Below, piece by piece: positions 9,051 to 15,766 of a stretch of 30,156 bases of DNA (positions are counted from its first letter, which is position 1; each line of letters opens with the position of its first letter). The DNA is from Candidatus Woesearchaeota archaeon (GTDB taxonomy: Archaea; Nanobdellota; Nanobdellia; Woesearchaeales; WJIZ01). The notes under the pieces are model-generated. The model saw only the letters and a list, made by a program, of their open reading frames with translations, did not search any database and was not told where the DNA came from. The DNA is taken from positions 1 to 30,156 of the forward strand of contig JAGVXW010000018.1 of assembly GCA_018303575.1 (NCBI GenBank), written 5' to 3'. The translations under genes were made by a program, and so were the position numbers.

Positions 9051-9303
9051 GCTTCACCAGCTCCAGGATTTTCTGGACCGTTTCCCTTTCAATGACGCTG
9101 TAGAAGACTTTCTTGCCCTCTTTTCTCGCGACGATAAGCCCCGCGTCTTCAAGCTTCTGCAGCGCAATGGAGATCGTCGGCTGCGACATCTTCACGGCGC
9201 CAACAATCTCAAGGACGCTGTTCTCCTTCTTGAGCAAAAAGAGCAGAATCTGGACCCTCGTCTCGTCCGCCAGTGCTTTCAAAACGCGCAGATTGTATGG
9301 CAT
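9043..9303 (-). CDS. ArsR-family winged-helix transcriptional regulator
   Basis: The 86-residue protein fits the ArsR/SmtB fold: LRVLKALADETRVQILLFLL, the recognition helix KMSQPTISIALQKLEDAGLI and the wing VARKEGKKVFYSV. There is no ELCVC-type metal site, and the only cysteine-free sequence argues against metal sensing. It stands first in the minus-strand cluster and overlaps the giant glycosyltransferase gene by eight bases, so it probably regulates that operon and itself. AT-rich direct repeats in the upstream intergenic region are candidate operators. Confidence 0.9.
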   Translation of the reverse strand: MPYNLRVLKALADETRVQILLFLLKKENSVLEIVGAVKMSQPTISIALQKLEDAGLIVARKEGKKVFYSVIERETVQKILELVKHG

Positions 9304-9307
9304 ATAT

Positions 9308-9435
9308 TGTCACATTTAAATATGTTCATTTATAAATATTTCTTTTTTCCTCGATTAGGATACATTTAAGTATATTAATATATAAATCTTTCTATACTTA
9401 AATATCTAAATATTTAAATTTATAAATAGAACTCG
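9308..9435. promoter_or_regulatory. Divergent promoter region with AT-rich direct repeats
   Basis: This spacer between the ArsR gene and the divergent membrane-protein gene is almost pure A/T. Two 32-bp copies (9312-9343 and 9362-9393) match at 27 positions and are spaced exactly 50 bp apart, about five helical turns. A third weaker copy begins near 9396. Several TATA-like boxes (tttaaata, tttataaata) serve both directions. Binding by the ArsR-type regulator is inference. Confidence 0.6.
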
Positions 9436-9470
9436 CAATGTTTAAATACGCTTGCCCGCAAGAGGGCGCC

Positions 9471-10055
9471 ATGGCATGGTGGATAGCTGCCGCGCAGTTT
9501 GTCTGGGATTCCTTCAGGCTGTGGCTCCATAACCTCTTCATCGGCCCTTTCAGCAATTTCGACATCTTCTGGATCCTCGCGCCCGTCTATATCAGCCTCA
9601 TCATCACGGAAATCTTCCAGGAGAAAAAAGGCACATCGCTGGGCAATGCAACGTCCAACTCCGTCATCGCGCTCTGGGGAGGCGTTGATTTCCTGCGCAT
9701 CACGATGAAGGGTGTCACGGGCTTCACGGCCATCGCCATAGGCAAGTTCGCCATCGCCGTCGTGATCCTGCTGTATGGCGTCTTCATTCTTACGCTTGGG
9801 ATCAGGGGCAGCGAGCTCCTTAAGCGTGTCGCCCGCGTCCGGGAGGTGAGCTACGCTATTATCATCTTCGCGCCTCTTTATTACACACAGGTCCAGATGA
9901 GCTCCCTCTACCTCTTCGGCGCCGTAGCTTTCTTTCCCCTCTTCTACCTCGCCCTCCACCTCTTCGACCAGCTGCTGCCTGACCCGGCGTCATTGAAGAA
10001 GGATAGGGGCGAAACAGGGTCCTTCGCGGCGCCAATGGGGAAACAGAAATTCTAA
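9471..10055 (+). CDS. Polytopic membrane protein of unknown function
   Basis: I chose ATG 9471 (194 residues) because gagggcgcc provides a Shine-Dalgarno-like site; an ATG at 9438 would add 11 residues and could be leaderless. There are about five hydrophobic segments: near the start around IGPFSNFDIFWILAPVYIS, then FAIAVVILLYGVFIL, a further helix after EVSYAIIIFAPLYY, and YLFGAVAFFPLFYLAL. The C-terminus is polar. I do not recognise the family. It is transcribed divergently from the ArsR regulator, so both may be controlled from the repeat-rich spacer. Its end overlaps the eL33 gene end by four bases. Confidence 0.75.
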   Translation: MAWWIAAAQFVWDSFRLWLHNLFIGPFSNFDIFWILAPVYISLIITEIFQEKKGTSLGNATSNSVIALWGGVDFLRITMKGVTGFTAIAIGKFAIAVVILLYGVFILTLGIRGSELLKRVARVREVSYAIIIFAPLYYTQVQMSSLYLFGAVAFFPLFYLALHLFDQLLPDPASLKKDRGETGSFAAPMGKQKF

Positions 10056-10309
10056 GCGAGCTTGACTCTGGAACCAATAGCCTGCCCGGGCATGCCCTTC
10101 TCGAAGAGCACGCGGACATTCCCGGAATTTCCATGGGGAGAAGCCACTTTCCCGGAAATCGCGCTTCCTTTTGTATTCGTCCAGGCGACGCTCTTTCCGA
10201 CCAGCTCCTTCGCTTTCTCCCGGGAAGCCACTCCCTTGACTTTGACAACCATCTGGTTGCCTGTGTACGTATGCCTTCCCATCCTATAATTCACGATGAT
10301 TCCGTCCAT
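10052..10309 (-). CDS. rpl35ae: 50S ribosomal protein eL33 (L35Ae)
   Basis: The 85-residue protein has the normal length and signature of archaeal L35Ae: IIVNYRMGRHTYTGNQMVVKV at the N-terminus, GKSVAWTN in the middle, and SPHGNSGNVRVLFEKGMPGQ followed by AIGSRVKL at the C-terminus. It is a large-subunit protein found in archaea and eukaryotes only, which makes it a useful marker of archaeal origin. It has its own TATA-like box (tttttaaatc, minus strand, about 10331-10340) and stands apart from the other translation genes. Confidence 0.92.
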   Translation of the reverse strand: MDGIIVNYRMGRHTYTGNQMVVKVKGVASREKAKELVGKSVAWTNTKGSAISGKVASPHGNSGNVRVLFEKGMPGQAIGSRVKLA

Positions 10310-10329
10310 GGTTTTTGTGAATCCGAAAT

Positions 10330-10341
10330 GATTTAAAAAGC
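10330..10341 (-). promoter_or_regulatory. TATA box of the eL33 gene
   Basis: On the minus strand the sequence agctttttaaatc lies about 25-30 bp before the ATG at 10309. It follows the stop codon of the 40-residue ORF at 10345. Confidence 0.45.
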
Positions 10342-10344
10342 TTC

Positions 10345-10467
10345 CTAGGGAATCAGGCTGTCAACAAGCTCCTTCTGCTGCCTGCTCCACTCCTTGTCGG
10401 GATGCGTCCGGACGAATTCCGCCCACTTGAGGACCATCCACTCCCGATCCTCTTCATTGGTATCCAT
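10345..10467 (-). CDS. 40-residue small protein coupled to the nucleotidyltransferase gene
   Basis: ATG at 10467 lies inside the 3' end of the nucleotidyltransferase-like gene (14-base overlap) and reads 40 codons to TAG. The peptide is acidic and helical with an RTHPDKEWSRQQKELVDS core and four tryptophans or aromatic anchors. The overlap suggests translational coupling with its upstream neighbour, so it may be a partner or antitoxin-like peptide. The function is unknown; the Trp-rich composition and clean overlap favour a real gene. Confidence 0.6.
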   Translation of the reverse strand: MDTNEEDREWMVLKWAEFVRTHPDKEWSRQQKELVDSLIP

Positions 10468-11038
10468 GCAGCTTCAGCACTCTCTCGTAATATTTAATCT
10501 TTTCCGAATCAAGATGGCCTTTGAAGACTTCCCGCAAATGGAGCGCGTCTTCAAAGTCCTTGGGGCTTTTCAGCACCCTCTCCTTGTAGGCGATTTGCAG
10601 CTCAATTGGAGAGATATAAAGCGCCTCTTTTCCTATCTCCACCCGGATTCTTTTATTGAGCGATTCCTTGTCGAGAGGCTTCAGCGCGAATCGCATCTCC
10701 ACATTCGGGATGATCTGGCCCTTGCGCGCAAACCGGATGGAGTGGCGCGTAGAGAGCATGTCAAACAGCTCATCTACGTCGTCTACGTTAATGCAATCAA
10801 ATTTCGAAGTGAGCTCTTTATAGAACAGCGCAAATGCGGGCTTTGTCAGGGGCGAAACGAAAACATCTACATCCTCTGAAATCCTGCTTCTTCCAAATAA
10901 AATGGCGACGTATCCTGAGACAAGCGCATACGTGCCATATTTCTCGAGAATCCTGATAAAGTCGAGCGTAAAAAGATCCAGGTTGTTGAGCTCCTTGTCC
11001 ATCACAATTTTGTCGTCTTTGACTTCCACGATGTTCAT
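10454..11038 (-). CDS. Nucleotidyltransferase-like protein (AbiEii/DUF6036-like)
   Basis: I place the start at ATG 11038 (194 residues) because ggtg just upstream forms the ribosome site; an upstream GTG at 11047 lies within that site. The motif ALVSGYVAILFGRSRISEDV followed by DVFV gives the glycine-containing helix turn and the D-x-D metal pair of the pol-beta nucleotidyltransferase fold. The C-terminal LQIAYKERVLKSPKDFEDALHL is typical of AbiEii/DUF6036-type proteins, often found in toxin-antitoxin pairs. A TATA-like tatatata lies just upstream, and a 40-residue ORF overlaps its end. Confidence 0.75.
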   Translation of the reverse strand: MNIVEVKDDKIVMDKELNNLDLFTLDFIRILEKYGTYALVSGYVAILFGRSRISEDVDVFVSPLTKPAFALFYKELTSKFDCINVDDVDELFDMLSTRHSIRFARKGQIIPNVEMRFALKPLDKESLNKRIRVEIGKEALYISPIELQIAYKERVLKSPKDFEDALHLREVFKGHLDSEKIKYYERVLKLHGYQ

Positions 11039-11065
11039 GTGTTTCACCTTTCTTTATATATATTC

Positions 11066-12220
11066 TCACAGGAAATACAGCATCACCGGCACCAGCAGAC
11101 AGCCCATGCTGTAGCTCCTTTTCACTTCGAGCTGGGGCGCGAGCAGGCCGACGCAGGTTGAAACAACAAAAACAAGCATCCCGAGCCACCCGGTCAGGAG
11201 CAGCACCAGGAGGGAGAGGAAGATGAGCACGCTCCAGGAGAATTTCTTGTAGTCCAATTTGCCGAGCAGCGCCGCTCCTCTTTTTGCGAACCAGAGCGTC
11301 AGCATCACGGCAACAGATCCGGCAAGGAGGGAGCTGAAGAGCAAAATCAGCAGATCGAGGAAAGAGATGCCCCCGACGATCTGCATCACCGCCACGATCG
11401 CGCCGTTCCTCGCCTTGTCCAGCGCGTACAGCGCCGCCAGCGAAAACACGAAGTTCACTGTCCCAATGCCGCCGACGAGCGCAAGGAAGCCGTGGATGCC
11501 GATGTTGCCGACGAGCGCCATGCCGATCACGGAAGCTTGCGCCGCCCCGAGGCCGGGGAAAAGGCCGGTCAGCGCTCCGGAAAACACCCCCGCGCCAACC
11601 GCCCGCAAGCCCATGCTCCTTCCAAGCTTGATCTCCTTCGAAGGGTCCTGCTCCGGGATCTTGGACGATTCCGAAAGCAGCAGCGAGCTCGCCCCGAACA
11701 GCCCGGAGAGCATCGGGAACAGGGGCTGTTCGAGCGGCAGCTCAAACACCGTGAGCCCCAGCGCTCCGCTCAGGAGGAAGATGACCGGCGCCCAGAGCTT
11801 CTTCCACCCTCTCTCGGAAATAATCATTCCCAATATCACCACGAGCAGGAAATATCCCATGTAGGGCTCGATCCAGCCATAAAGCGCAGGCAGCACAGGA
11901 ATCGAAAGCGGAATCAGCACCAGCGTCACCAGCAGGCAGGCATAGCTCCCCCAAGTCGTCAGCTTCACCGCCTGGTATCCTTCGCCTTGCAGCAGCATCC
12001 GGTGGCCGGGAAGCACGGACATCACCTTGTCCTCGTCAGGCGCCCCGAGGAAAATCGAAGGCACCGCGTCGAGAAATGTGTGCGTCAGCCCCAGGCAGAC
12101 GATGAACACAGCCAAGGACAGAGGCGAGGCGGGAATGAAAGGCGCGGCAGTCACAAGCAGGACTGAAACGAGGTTCACATGAACGCCAGGCAGCAAGCCC
12201 GTCAAGACCCGGGAATGCAA
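11066..12220 (-). CDS. TctA/DUF112-family membrane permease
   Basis: The 384-residue polytopic protein has the paired glycine motifs of the TctA family: TGLLPGVHVNL at the N-terminus and ALTGLFPGLGAAQASVIGMAL near residue 220, followed by GFLALVGGIGTVNFVFSL. The HTFLDAVPSIFLGAPDED segment is typical of the archaeal DUF112 branch. Ten or more membrane helices are likely. Bacterial relatives import tricarboxylates with a binding protein; no TctB or TctC gene is here, and the archaeal substrate is unknown. The gene ends 28 bases before the nucleotidyltransferase gene start. Confidence 0.87.
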   Translation of the reverse strand: MHSRVLTGLLPGVHVNLVSVLLVTAAPFIPASPLSLAVFIVCLGLTHTFLDAVPSIFLGAPDEDKVMSVLPGHRMLLQGEGYQAVKLTTWGSYACLLVTLVLIPLSIPVLPALYGWIEPYMGYFLLVVILGMIISERGWKKLWAPVIFLLSGALGLTVFELPLEQPLFPMLSGLFGASSLLLSESSKIPEQDPSKEIKLGRSMGLRAVGAGVFSGALTGLFPGLGAAQASVIGMALVGNIGIHGFLALVGGIGTVNFVFSLAALYALDKARNGAIVAVMQIVGGISFLDLLILLFSSLLAGSVAVMLTLWFAKRGAALLGKLDYKKFSWSVLIFLSLLVLLLTGWLGMLVFVVSTCVGLLAPQLEVKRSYSMGCLLVPVMLYFL

Positions 12221-12296
12221 CTTAAGCCATTAGCCCTTATAACGCCTAAATTTTTGCCTTTTAAGCCTTCTACACTCCGGTAGAAAGCATTTTTTC

Positions 12297-12341
12297 TTGG
12301 CAACCCAATGGGCATATTATTTCATAGTTTTCGGTTGCCAA
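12297..12341. repeat. 9-bp perfect inverted repeat
   Basis: ttggcaacc and ggttgccaa flank a 27-base AT-rich spacer. The arrangement could be an operator or an element-end site; no recombinase gene is adjacent. Confidence 0.55.
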
Positions 12342-12386
12342 TTCAGGCAATCAGTCGTCATGATATATAAATTTTTCCGCGCTGAT

Positions 12387-12447
12387 GTGCACGCCCGGTA
12401 AAATCTGCCCCGGAAAAAATACCTATCGGCAGTTTTGGCACTTTTTT
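12387..12447 (+). terminator. Hairpin with U-tract, candidate attenuator or short RNA
   Basis: The arms gtgc and aaaatctgcc pair with ggcagtttt and ggcac, and a run of six T follows. A TATA-like sequence tgatatataaat lies about 20-25 bases before the hairpin, so a transcript of roughly 60 nt could start and end here. It could also terminate read-through into the transfer operon. Confidence 0.4.
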
Positions 12448-12531
12448 CTAAATAATCCCTGATTTTGTCTAGTCAATCGCGTTACAAACCTTATAACGTT
12501 TCTTTCTAAAATCTCCGTCGAGGTGAAACCG

Positions 12532-12660
12532 ATGTACGAACTAGAAAGGGATGAACCGGCGATCGGAATTGAGGAAGTCAAGAAAGAAATTCGCAGACAA
12601 CGACAGCAGAAGCAGGACTACGAACAACAGCGCCTCGTCCAAGAGGAGCAGGTTGTATGA
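12532..12660 (+). CDS. 42-residue Gln/Glu-rich small protein
   Basis: ATG 12532 is preceded at good spacing by the strong Shine-Dalgarno site gaggtg (12520-12525). The protein is a single charged helix (EEVKKEIRRQRQQKQDYEQQ) ending in EEQVV. It overlaps the next ORF by ATGA. It is the first gene of the transfer operon; function is unknown. The C-terminal EEQVV is echoed in the frameshifted small gene at 21515. Confidence 0.65.
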   Translation: MYELERDEPAIGIEEVKKEIRRQRQQKQDYEQQRLVQEEQVV

Positions 12661-12707
12661 CACCGGACGAAACGGTCAACCCAGAATACCCGAAGGAGAA
12701 ACACACC

Positions 12708-12872
12708 ATGGACGAACTAACACCTACAAAAATTGAGCAACTCAACAAGATGCCCATCATCGAAGCAACCGTCAGCAAGAGCGAGGATGGCAAGTGGGTC
12801 ATCCAGAAGACAACCATCACTTCCATCAAGCCCATCAAGTATTATCAGAAGATGCTTGATGTGACTGCGTGA
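12708..12872 (+). CDS. Small hypothetical protein in the transfer operon
   Basis: I chose ATG 12708 (54 residues) because aaggag lies at the right distance before it; an ATG at 12657 overlapping the previous stop would give 71 residues. The short protein has a strand-rich core (IIEATVSKSEDGKWVIQKTT) and no membrane segment. It has no family I recognise. It sits directly before the pilin-like gene and overlaps its leader. Confidence 0.6.
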   Translation: MDELTPTKIEQLNKMPIIEATVSKSEDGKWVIQKTTITSIKPIKYYQKMLDVTA

Positions 12873-12880
12873 GGACAGCC

Positions 12881-13222
12881 ATGAACAAAACACTCGCACT
12901 GTTTTCTTTGATGCTGCTGGCCGCCGCTATCATTCCTGTGGCGCATGCCGCCACCTTGCCTGAACTGGACACGACTTTGACCCAGGCAGAGAAGGACGAC
13001 TTCAACCAGATCCTCTCGCCCGTGCAGAAGATCTACAAGTTCGTCCGCTACGCGGCATCCATCCTCGGCGGCATCATGCTTCTGGGGGCCGGGATCATCT
13101 ACATGACCTCGGGAAGCGACCCCAAGAAGCGGGACAATGCGAAGGGCGTTGCCACCTATGTGCTTATCGGGCTCGTCATCATCTGGGGAGCGCCTCTGGC
13201 AGTCTCAGCTCTGATAACATGA
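12881..13222 (+). CDS. VirB2/TrbC-like pilin subunit
   Basis: The start is ATG 12881, preceded by gtgagg. The 113-residue protein has a Sec signal peptide with an AHA|A cleavage site near residue 23, then an amphipathic helix, and two membrane helices (about 57-76 and 90-110) joined by the short basic loop SDPKKRDNAK. This is the architecture of VirB2/TrbC pilins and of the archaeal TedC-type pilins. It would form the conjugative or DNA-import pilus. Its stop overlaps the ATG of the surface protein gene (ATGA). Confidence 0.82.
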   Translation: MNKTLALFSLMLLAAAIIPVAHAATLPELDTTLTQAEKDDFNQILSPVQKIYKFVRYAASILGGIMLLGAGIIYMTSGSDPKKRDNAKGVATYVLIGLVIIWGAPLAVSALIT

Positions 13223-14559
13223 AATGGGTTTTTCTTTTTGTTTTTCTTATTCCCTTCGCTCAGGCCTTTTCGTGCGATCAGGTGGGAAACAGGCAGTTCT
13301 GCGAGGACGTGATGCAAAGTGGCCTGAATGCCTCGGAAAAGAACTTGCTGGTCTCGCAGGCGGTTAGTGACCGCTACGAGTATCCTGACCATGAGATTGT
13401 GAAGGCTTGGAACACGGGCTTGAAGTTCAGCCAACCGCCTGAAGGGGTTTCCACCCTATCAAGTGGCTCCATTCGTAACGCATGGCTCAAGATTGTGTCT
13501 ATCATACCCTCGGTGATGGATAGTGAGCTCCTCTCGCCAGGCAAGGGAGAAGTGCTTTCAGCTCTAAACTACACGATTTCCCTACCTTCTGGCACAGCAT
13601 CAGGTGACTGCAAAACCACCTATCAACAGACAGCGGTTTCGAATCCTGTAAAAGTCTCGCTCAATGACAATCCAATTGGTAATAGCAAACTCACCAGCTT
13701 CGAAACGGACAAGGACATGAACTTCGAAGTCCAGATTGATATCATCTCAGATTACTCAGTTTCACATTATCAATGGCTGACCGCCTGTTGCCAGAAGAAG
13801 CGCGGAGTCTGCACTAAGAAATGCACAACGTGCGAATTGCACCATACTTCCCAAGTGCAAGATCGGCTGACTCTTGCTGACTCCACGCAAGCGAAGTATT
13901 ATGCTCCTCTTCTCAAAGCCGAGTTCAAGCCGATTCAGCAGTACTCTGACACCAACGAAGCACGGCTCACCCTACAAAACCAGACCGCTTTCTATGTTGA
14001 CTACGGCGACGCGCTCTTTGAGAAGCATTTCTACTTCTATCGCATGAACTGGACTTTTCCGCCTTACAATGTCCTCCAACTCCAAGCGGTTCCCTCAGAG
14101 TACGGTAAAATCGAGAACGTCAATGTTGCCGAAGTCACAAACAAGAGCTACCGCCTCACCACTAAGAACAACGCCAACTGCGTCTTGGTCACGTTCTCCC
14201 ATTTCTCCAGTTTCGCCGATGATTGCGCAAAAACATTTCCCGTTTCCAACATCACTATCCGCACTGACAAGCTCGACTATGTAGATAATGAAACCATCCA
14301 CGTTATTCTTCAGCCAAATAACACAAGATTGGTGGTCACATATGGCACAACGTCAATTTCTGCTCTCGGCAACGCCACTTTCATCGCCCAATTTCCCTAC
14401 AATCGCATAACTGCCCAGATGAATGGCTTCACGACAGAAAAACTCATCAGCATCCGCAAGAAGGAAACCTTGGCGTTCTTTCTGAACCTTTCAGTCTTTG
14501 GCGGCGTCCTCTATTCTTTACATTTCGCGGCAAAGAAGTTCATCGGAGGCCCGCTATGA
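13219..14559 (+). CDS. Secreted/surface protein of the transfer operon, C-terminally anchored
   Basis: The 446-residue protein has a signal peptide (1-16), a large extracytoplasmic region with many N-glycosylation sequons, a cysteine cluster (C190, C191, C198, C202, C205), and a single C-terminal membrane helix (about 417-437) followed by a short basic tail. It has no enzymatic motif I recognise. Its position between the pilin and the VirB6-like gene suggests an adhesin or the extracellular part of the transfer channel, which is inference. Start and stop both overlap neighbours by ATGA. Confidence 0.75.
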   Translation: MKWVFLFVFLIPFAQAFSCDQVGNRQFCEDVMQSGLNASEKNLLVSQAVSDRYEYPDHEIVKAWNTGLKFSQPPEGVSTLSSGSIRNAWLKIVSIIPSVMDSELLSPGKGEVLSALNYTISLPSGTASGDCKTTYQQTAVSNPVKVSLNDNPIGNSKLTSFETDKDMNFEVQIDIISDYSVSHYQWLTACCQKKRGVCTKKCTTCELHHTSQVQDRLTLADSTQAKYYAPLLKAEFKPIQQYSDTNEARLTLQNQTAFYVDYGDALFEKHFYFYRMNWTFPPYNVLQLQAVPSEYGKIENVNVAEVTNKSYRLTTKNNANCVLVTFSHFSSFADDCAKTFPVSNITIRTDKLDYVDNETIHVILQPNNTRLVVTYGTTSISALGNATFIAQFPYNRITAQMNGFTTEKLISIRKKETLAFFLNLSVFGGVLYSLHFAAKKFIGGPL

Positions 14560-15440
14560 AAAAGCTGAGCCTTCTCGCAGTCTTTCTCTTGGCGATTCCA
14601 TTTGTTTCCGCAGATTGCGGCATCACCAACCTCGCTTCCTGCCTGCCGGAGAAGCTCTATGAATACACGATTGGTGTCATCAACGCGCCCCTCCAGCCCT
14701 TCCTTACTCTCACCAAGAACCTCCTCTCAGAACCGGTCAACGTGGACGGCTTCCTCTCGCTCTGGGCGATCATCACTTATCTCATCTCCCTATTCTACGG
14801 CCTCTTTCTCCTCTTCGCAGGCTTCAATTTTCTCCTTTCCGGCTATTCTGCCCTTAAAAGAGAGCAGGCAAAGGAATGGATAAAGAACATCGTTCTGATG
14901 ATTCTCTTCATCCAGGCGAGCTTCTATCTTTACACCCTCACGCTTGAAATTTCTTCTCTGCTCACAACCTCTATTCTTGATCTAATCGACCCCAACTTCT
15001 TCCTCTTGACCATCGACAATCTCGCAAATGTTGGATTGCAACTCGTATTCTCTGGTGTCTACCTTCTTACGATGGTGTTCTCCATCCTGGGCCTTTCCGT
15101 GCGCTACATGCTTGTCGCAATCGGCGTCGTCTTCTTTCCCCTTGGCATCTTCTTCAACTTTATTCCCCCCATAAAATCCTACGGCCGCCTTATCATCAAC
15201 ACCCTCATGATTCTCATCTTCCTTCCCTTCTTTCAGGCCCTGCTCCTGTTAGGGGCTTCGAAGCTCATAGAAATCCCTATCTTCCAGAACTTCAAGATTC
15301 TCGTCATGACCGCTGCCATGTCCTTAGTATGGTGCAGCATGGTCTTCCTGCTGCTCTTTGCCATCATCAAAGCTGTGATTGGCGTCTGGAACTCTTCGGT
15401 AGGGCAGGTCACCAGAATCGCGGCGGGGGCGCTGAAATGA
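14556..15440 (+). CDS. VirB6/TrbL-like polytopic membrane channel protein
   Basis: The 294-residue protein has a signal peptide (residues 1-19) and about six membrane segments (66-96, 108-130, 157-178, 183-203, 209-233 and 247-275). A loop after the first segments carries basic residues (KREQAKEWIK). This profile and its place directly before a VirB3/PrgI-like gene and VirB4 fit the TrbL/VirB6 or CedA-like inner-membrane component of a type IV secretion system. Its stop overlaps the next start (ATGA). Confidence 0.75.
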   Translation: MKKLSLLAVFLLAIPFVSADCGITNLASCLPEKLYEYTIGVINAPLQPFLTLTKNLLSEPVNVDGFLSLWAIITYLISLFYGLFLLFAGFNFLLSGYSALKREQAKEWIKNIVLMILFIQASFYLYTLTLEISSLLTTSILDLIDPNFFLLTIDNLANVGLQLVFSGVYLLTMVFSILGLSVRYMLVAIGVVFFPLGIFFNFIPPIKSYGRLIINTLMILIFLPFFQALLLLGASKLIEIPIFQNFKILVMTAAMSLVWCSMVFLLLFAIIKAVIGVWNSSVGQVTRIAAGALK

Positions 15441-15766
15441 CCTATGAAATCCCCCAGAAGCTCCAATATGAGGAGAAAATCATTTTTGGACTGACCTTCC
15501 GCCAGCTCGTGTATGTGCCGTTCTTCATTATCCCTGCCCTCATGATTTATCTCAAGTCACATCTGCCGTTCCTAATGCGCATCGCTCTCAGCGCCCTTTT
15601 GGCGGCCATTGGCATCCTCTTCATGTTCTTCAATCTCCTCGGCTACCTCAAAAACCTTGTTTCCTGGATGCGCTTTCGAGAGGCGCGCATGACCGATCAG
15701 AAAATGAAGGAGTTCCTCGGGCTGAAAAAAGTAGAGAAGCAGGTGCTCTATGTCGAAAGAAAATGA
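15437..15766 (+). CDS. PrgI/VirB3-like small membrane protein
   Basis: The start is ATG 15437, overlapping the upstream stop. The 109-residue protein begins with YEIPQKLQYEEKIIFGLTFRQ, a typical PrgI-family opening, followed by two membrane helices and a cytoplasmic amphipathic tail. PrgI/VirB3 proteins dock VirB4 to the membrane and are nearly always encoded directly before virB4, as here. Its end overlaps the VirB4-like gene by 17 bases. Confidence 0.85.
   Translation: MTYEIPQKLQYEEKIIFGLTFRQLVYVPFFIIPALMIYLKSHLPFLMRIALSALLAAIGILFMFFNLLGYLKNLVSWMRFREARMTDQKMKEFLGLKKVEKQVLYVERK

Larger units (their letters stand above)
12221..12531. other. Intergenic boundary region between the chromosomal cluster and the transfer operon
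   Basis: This 311-base spacer holds no gene. It contains a 9-bp inverted repeat (12297-12305 and 12333-12341), a TATA-like box at 12361-12371, a hairpin followed by six T residues (12387-12447), and a second TATA-like box at 12489-12497 before the first small ORF. The 10-base word ccttataacg occurs at 12235 and 12489. It probably marks the left end of the accessory element. Confidence 0.6.

Noticed and set aside
9420..9959. Acidic minus-strand frame opposite the divergent membrane protein
   Set aside because: The Asp/Glu-rich, Gly/Arg pattern is the antisense image of hydrophobic codons; no motif or start signal.
11492..12166. 224-codon plus-strand frame opposite the TctA-type permease
   Set aside because: It is extremely Arg/Gln/His-rich, a typical antisense artefact of a GC-rich membrane gene.
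12235..12498. 10-base direct repeat ccttataacg at 12235 and 12489 as att sites
   Set aside because: Both copies look like TATA/BRE promoter elements of divergent genes, are only 254 bp apart and have no integrase nearby.
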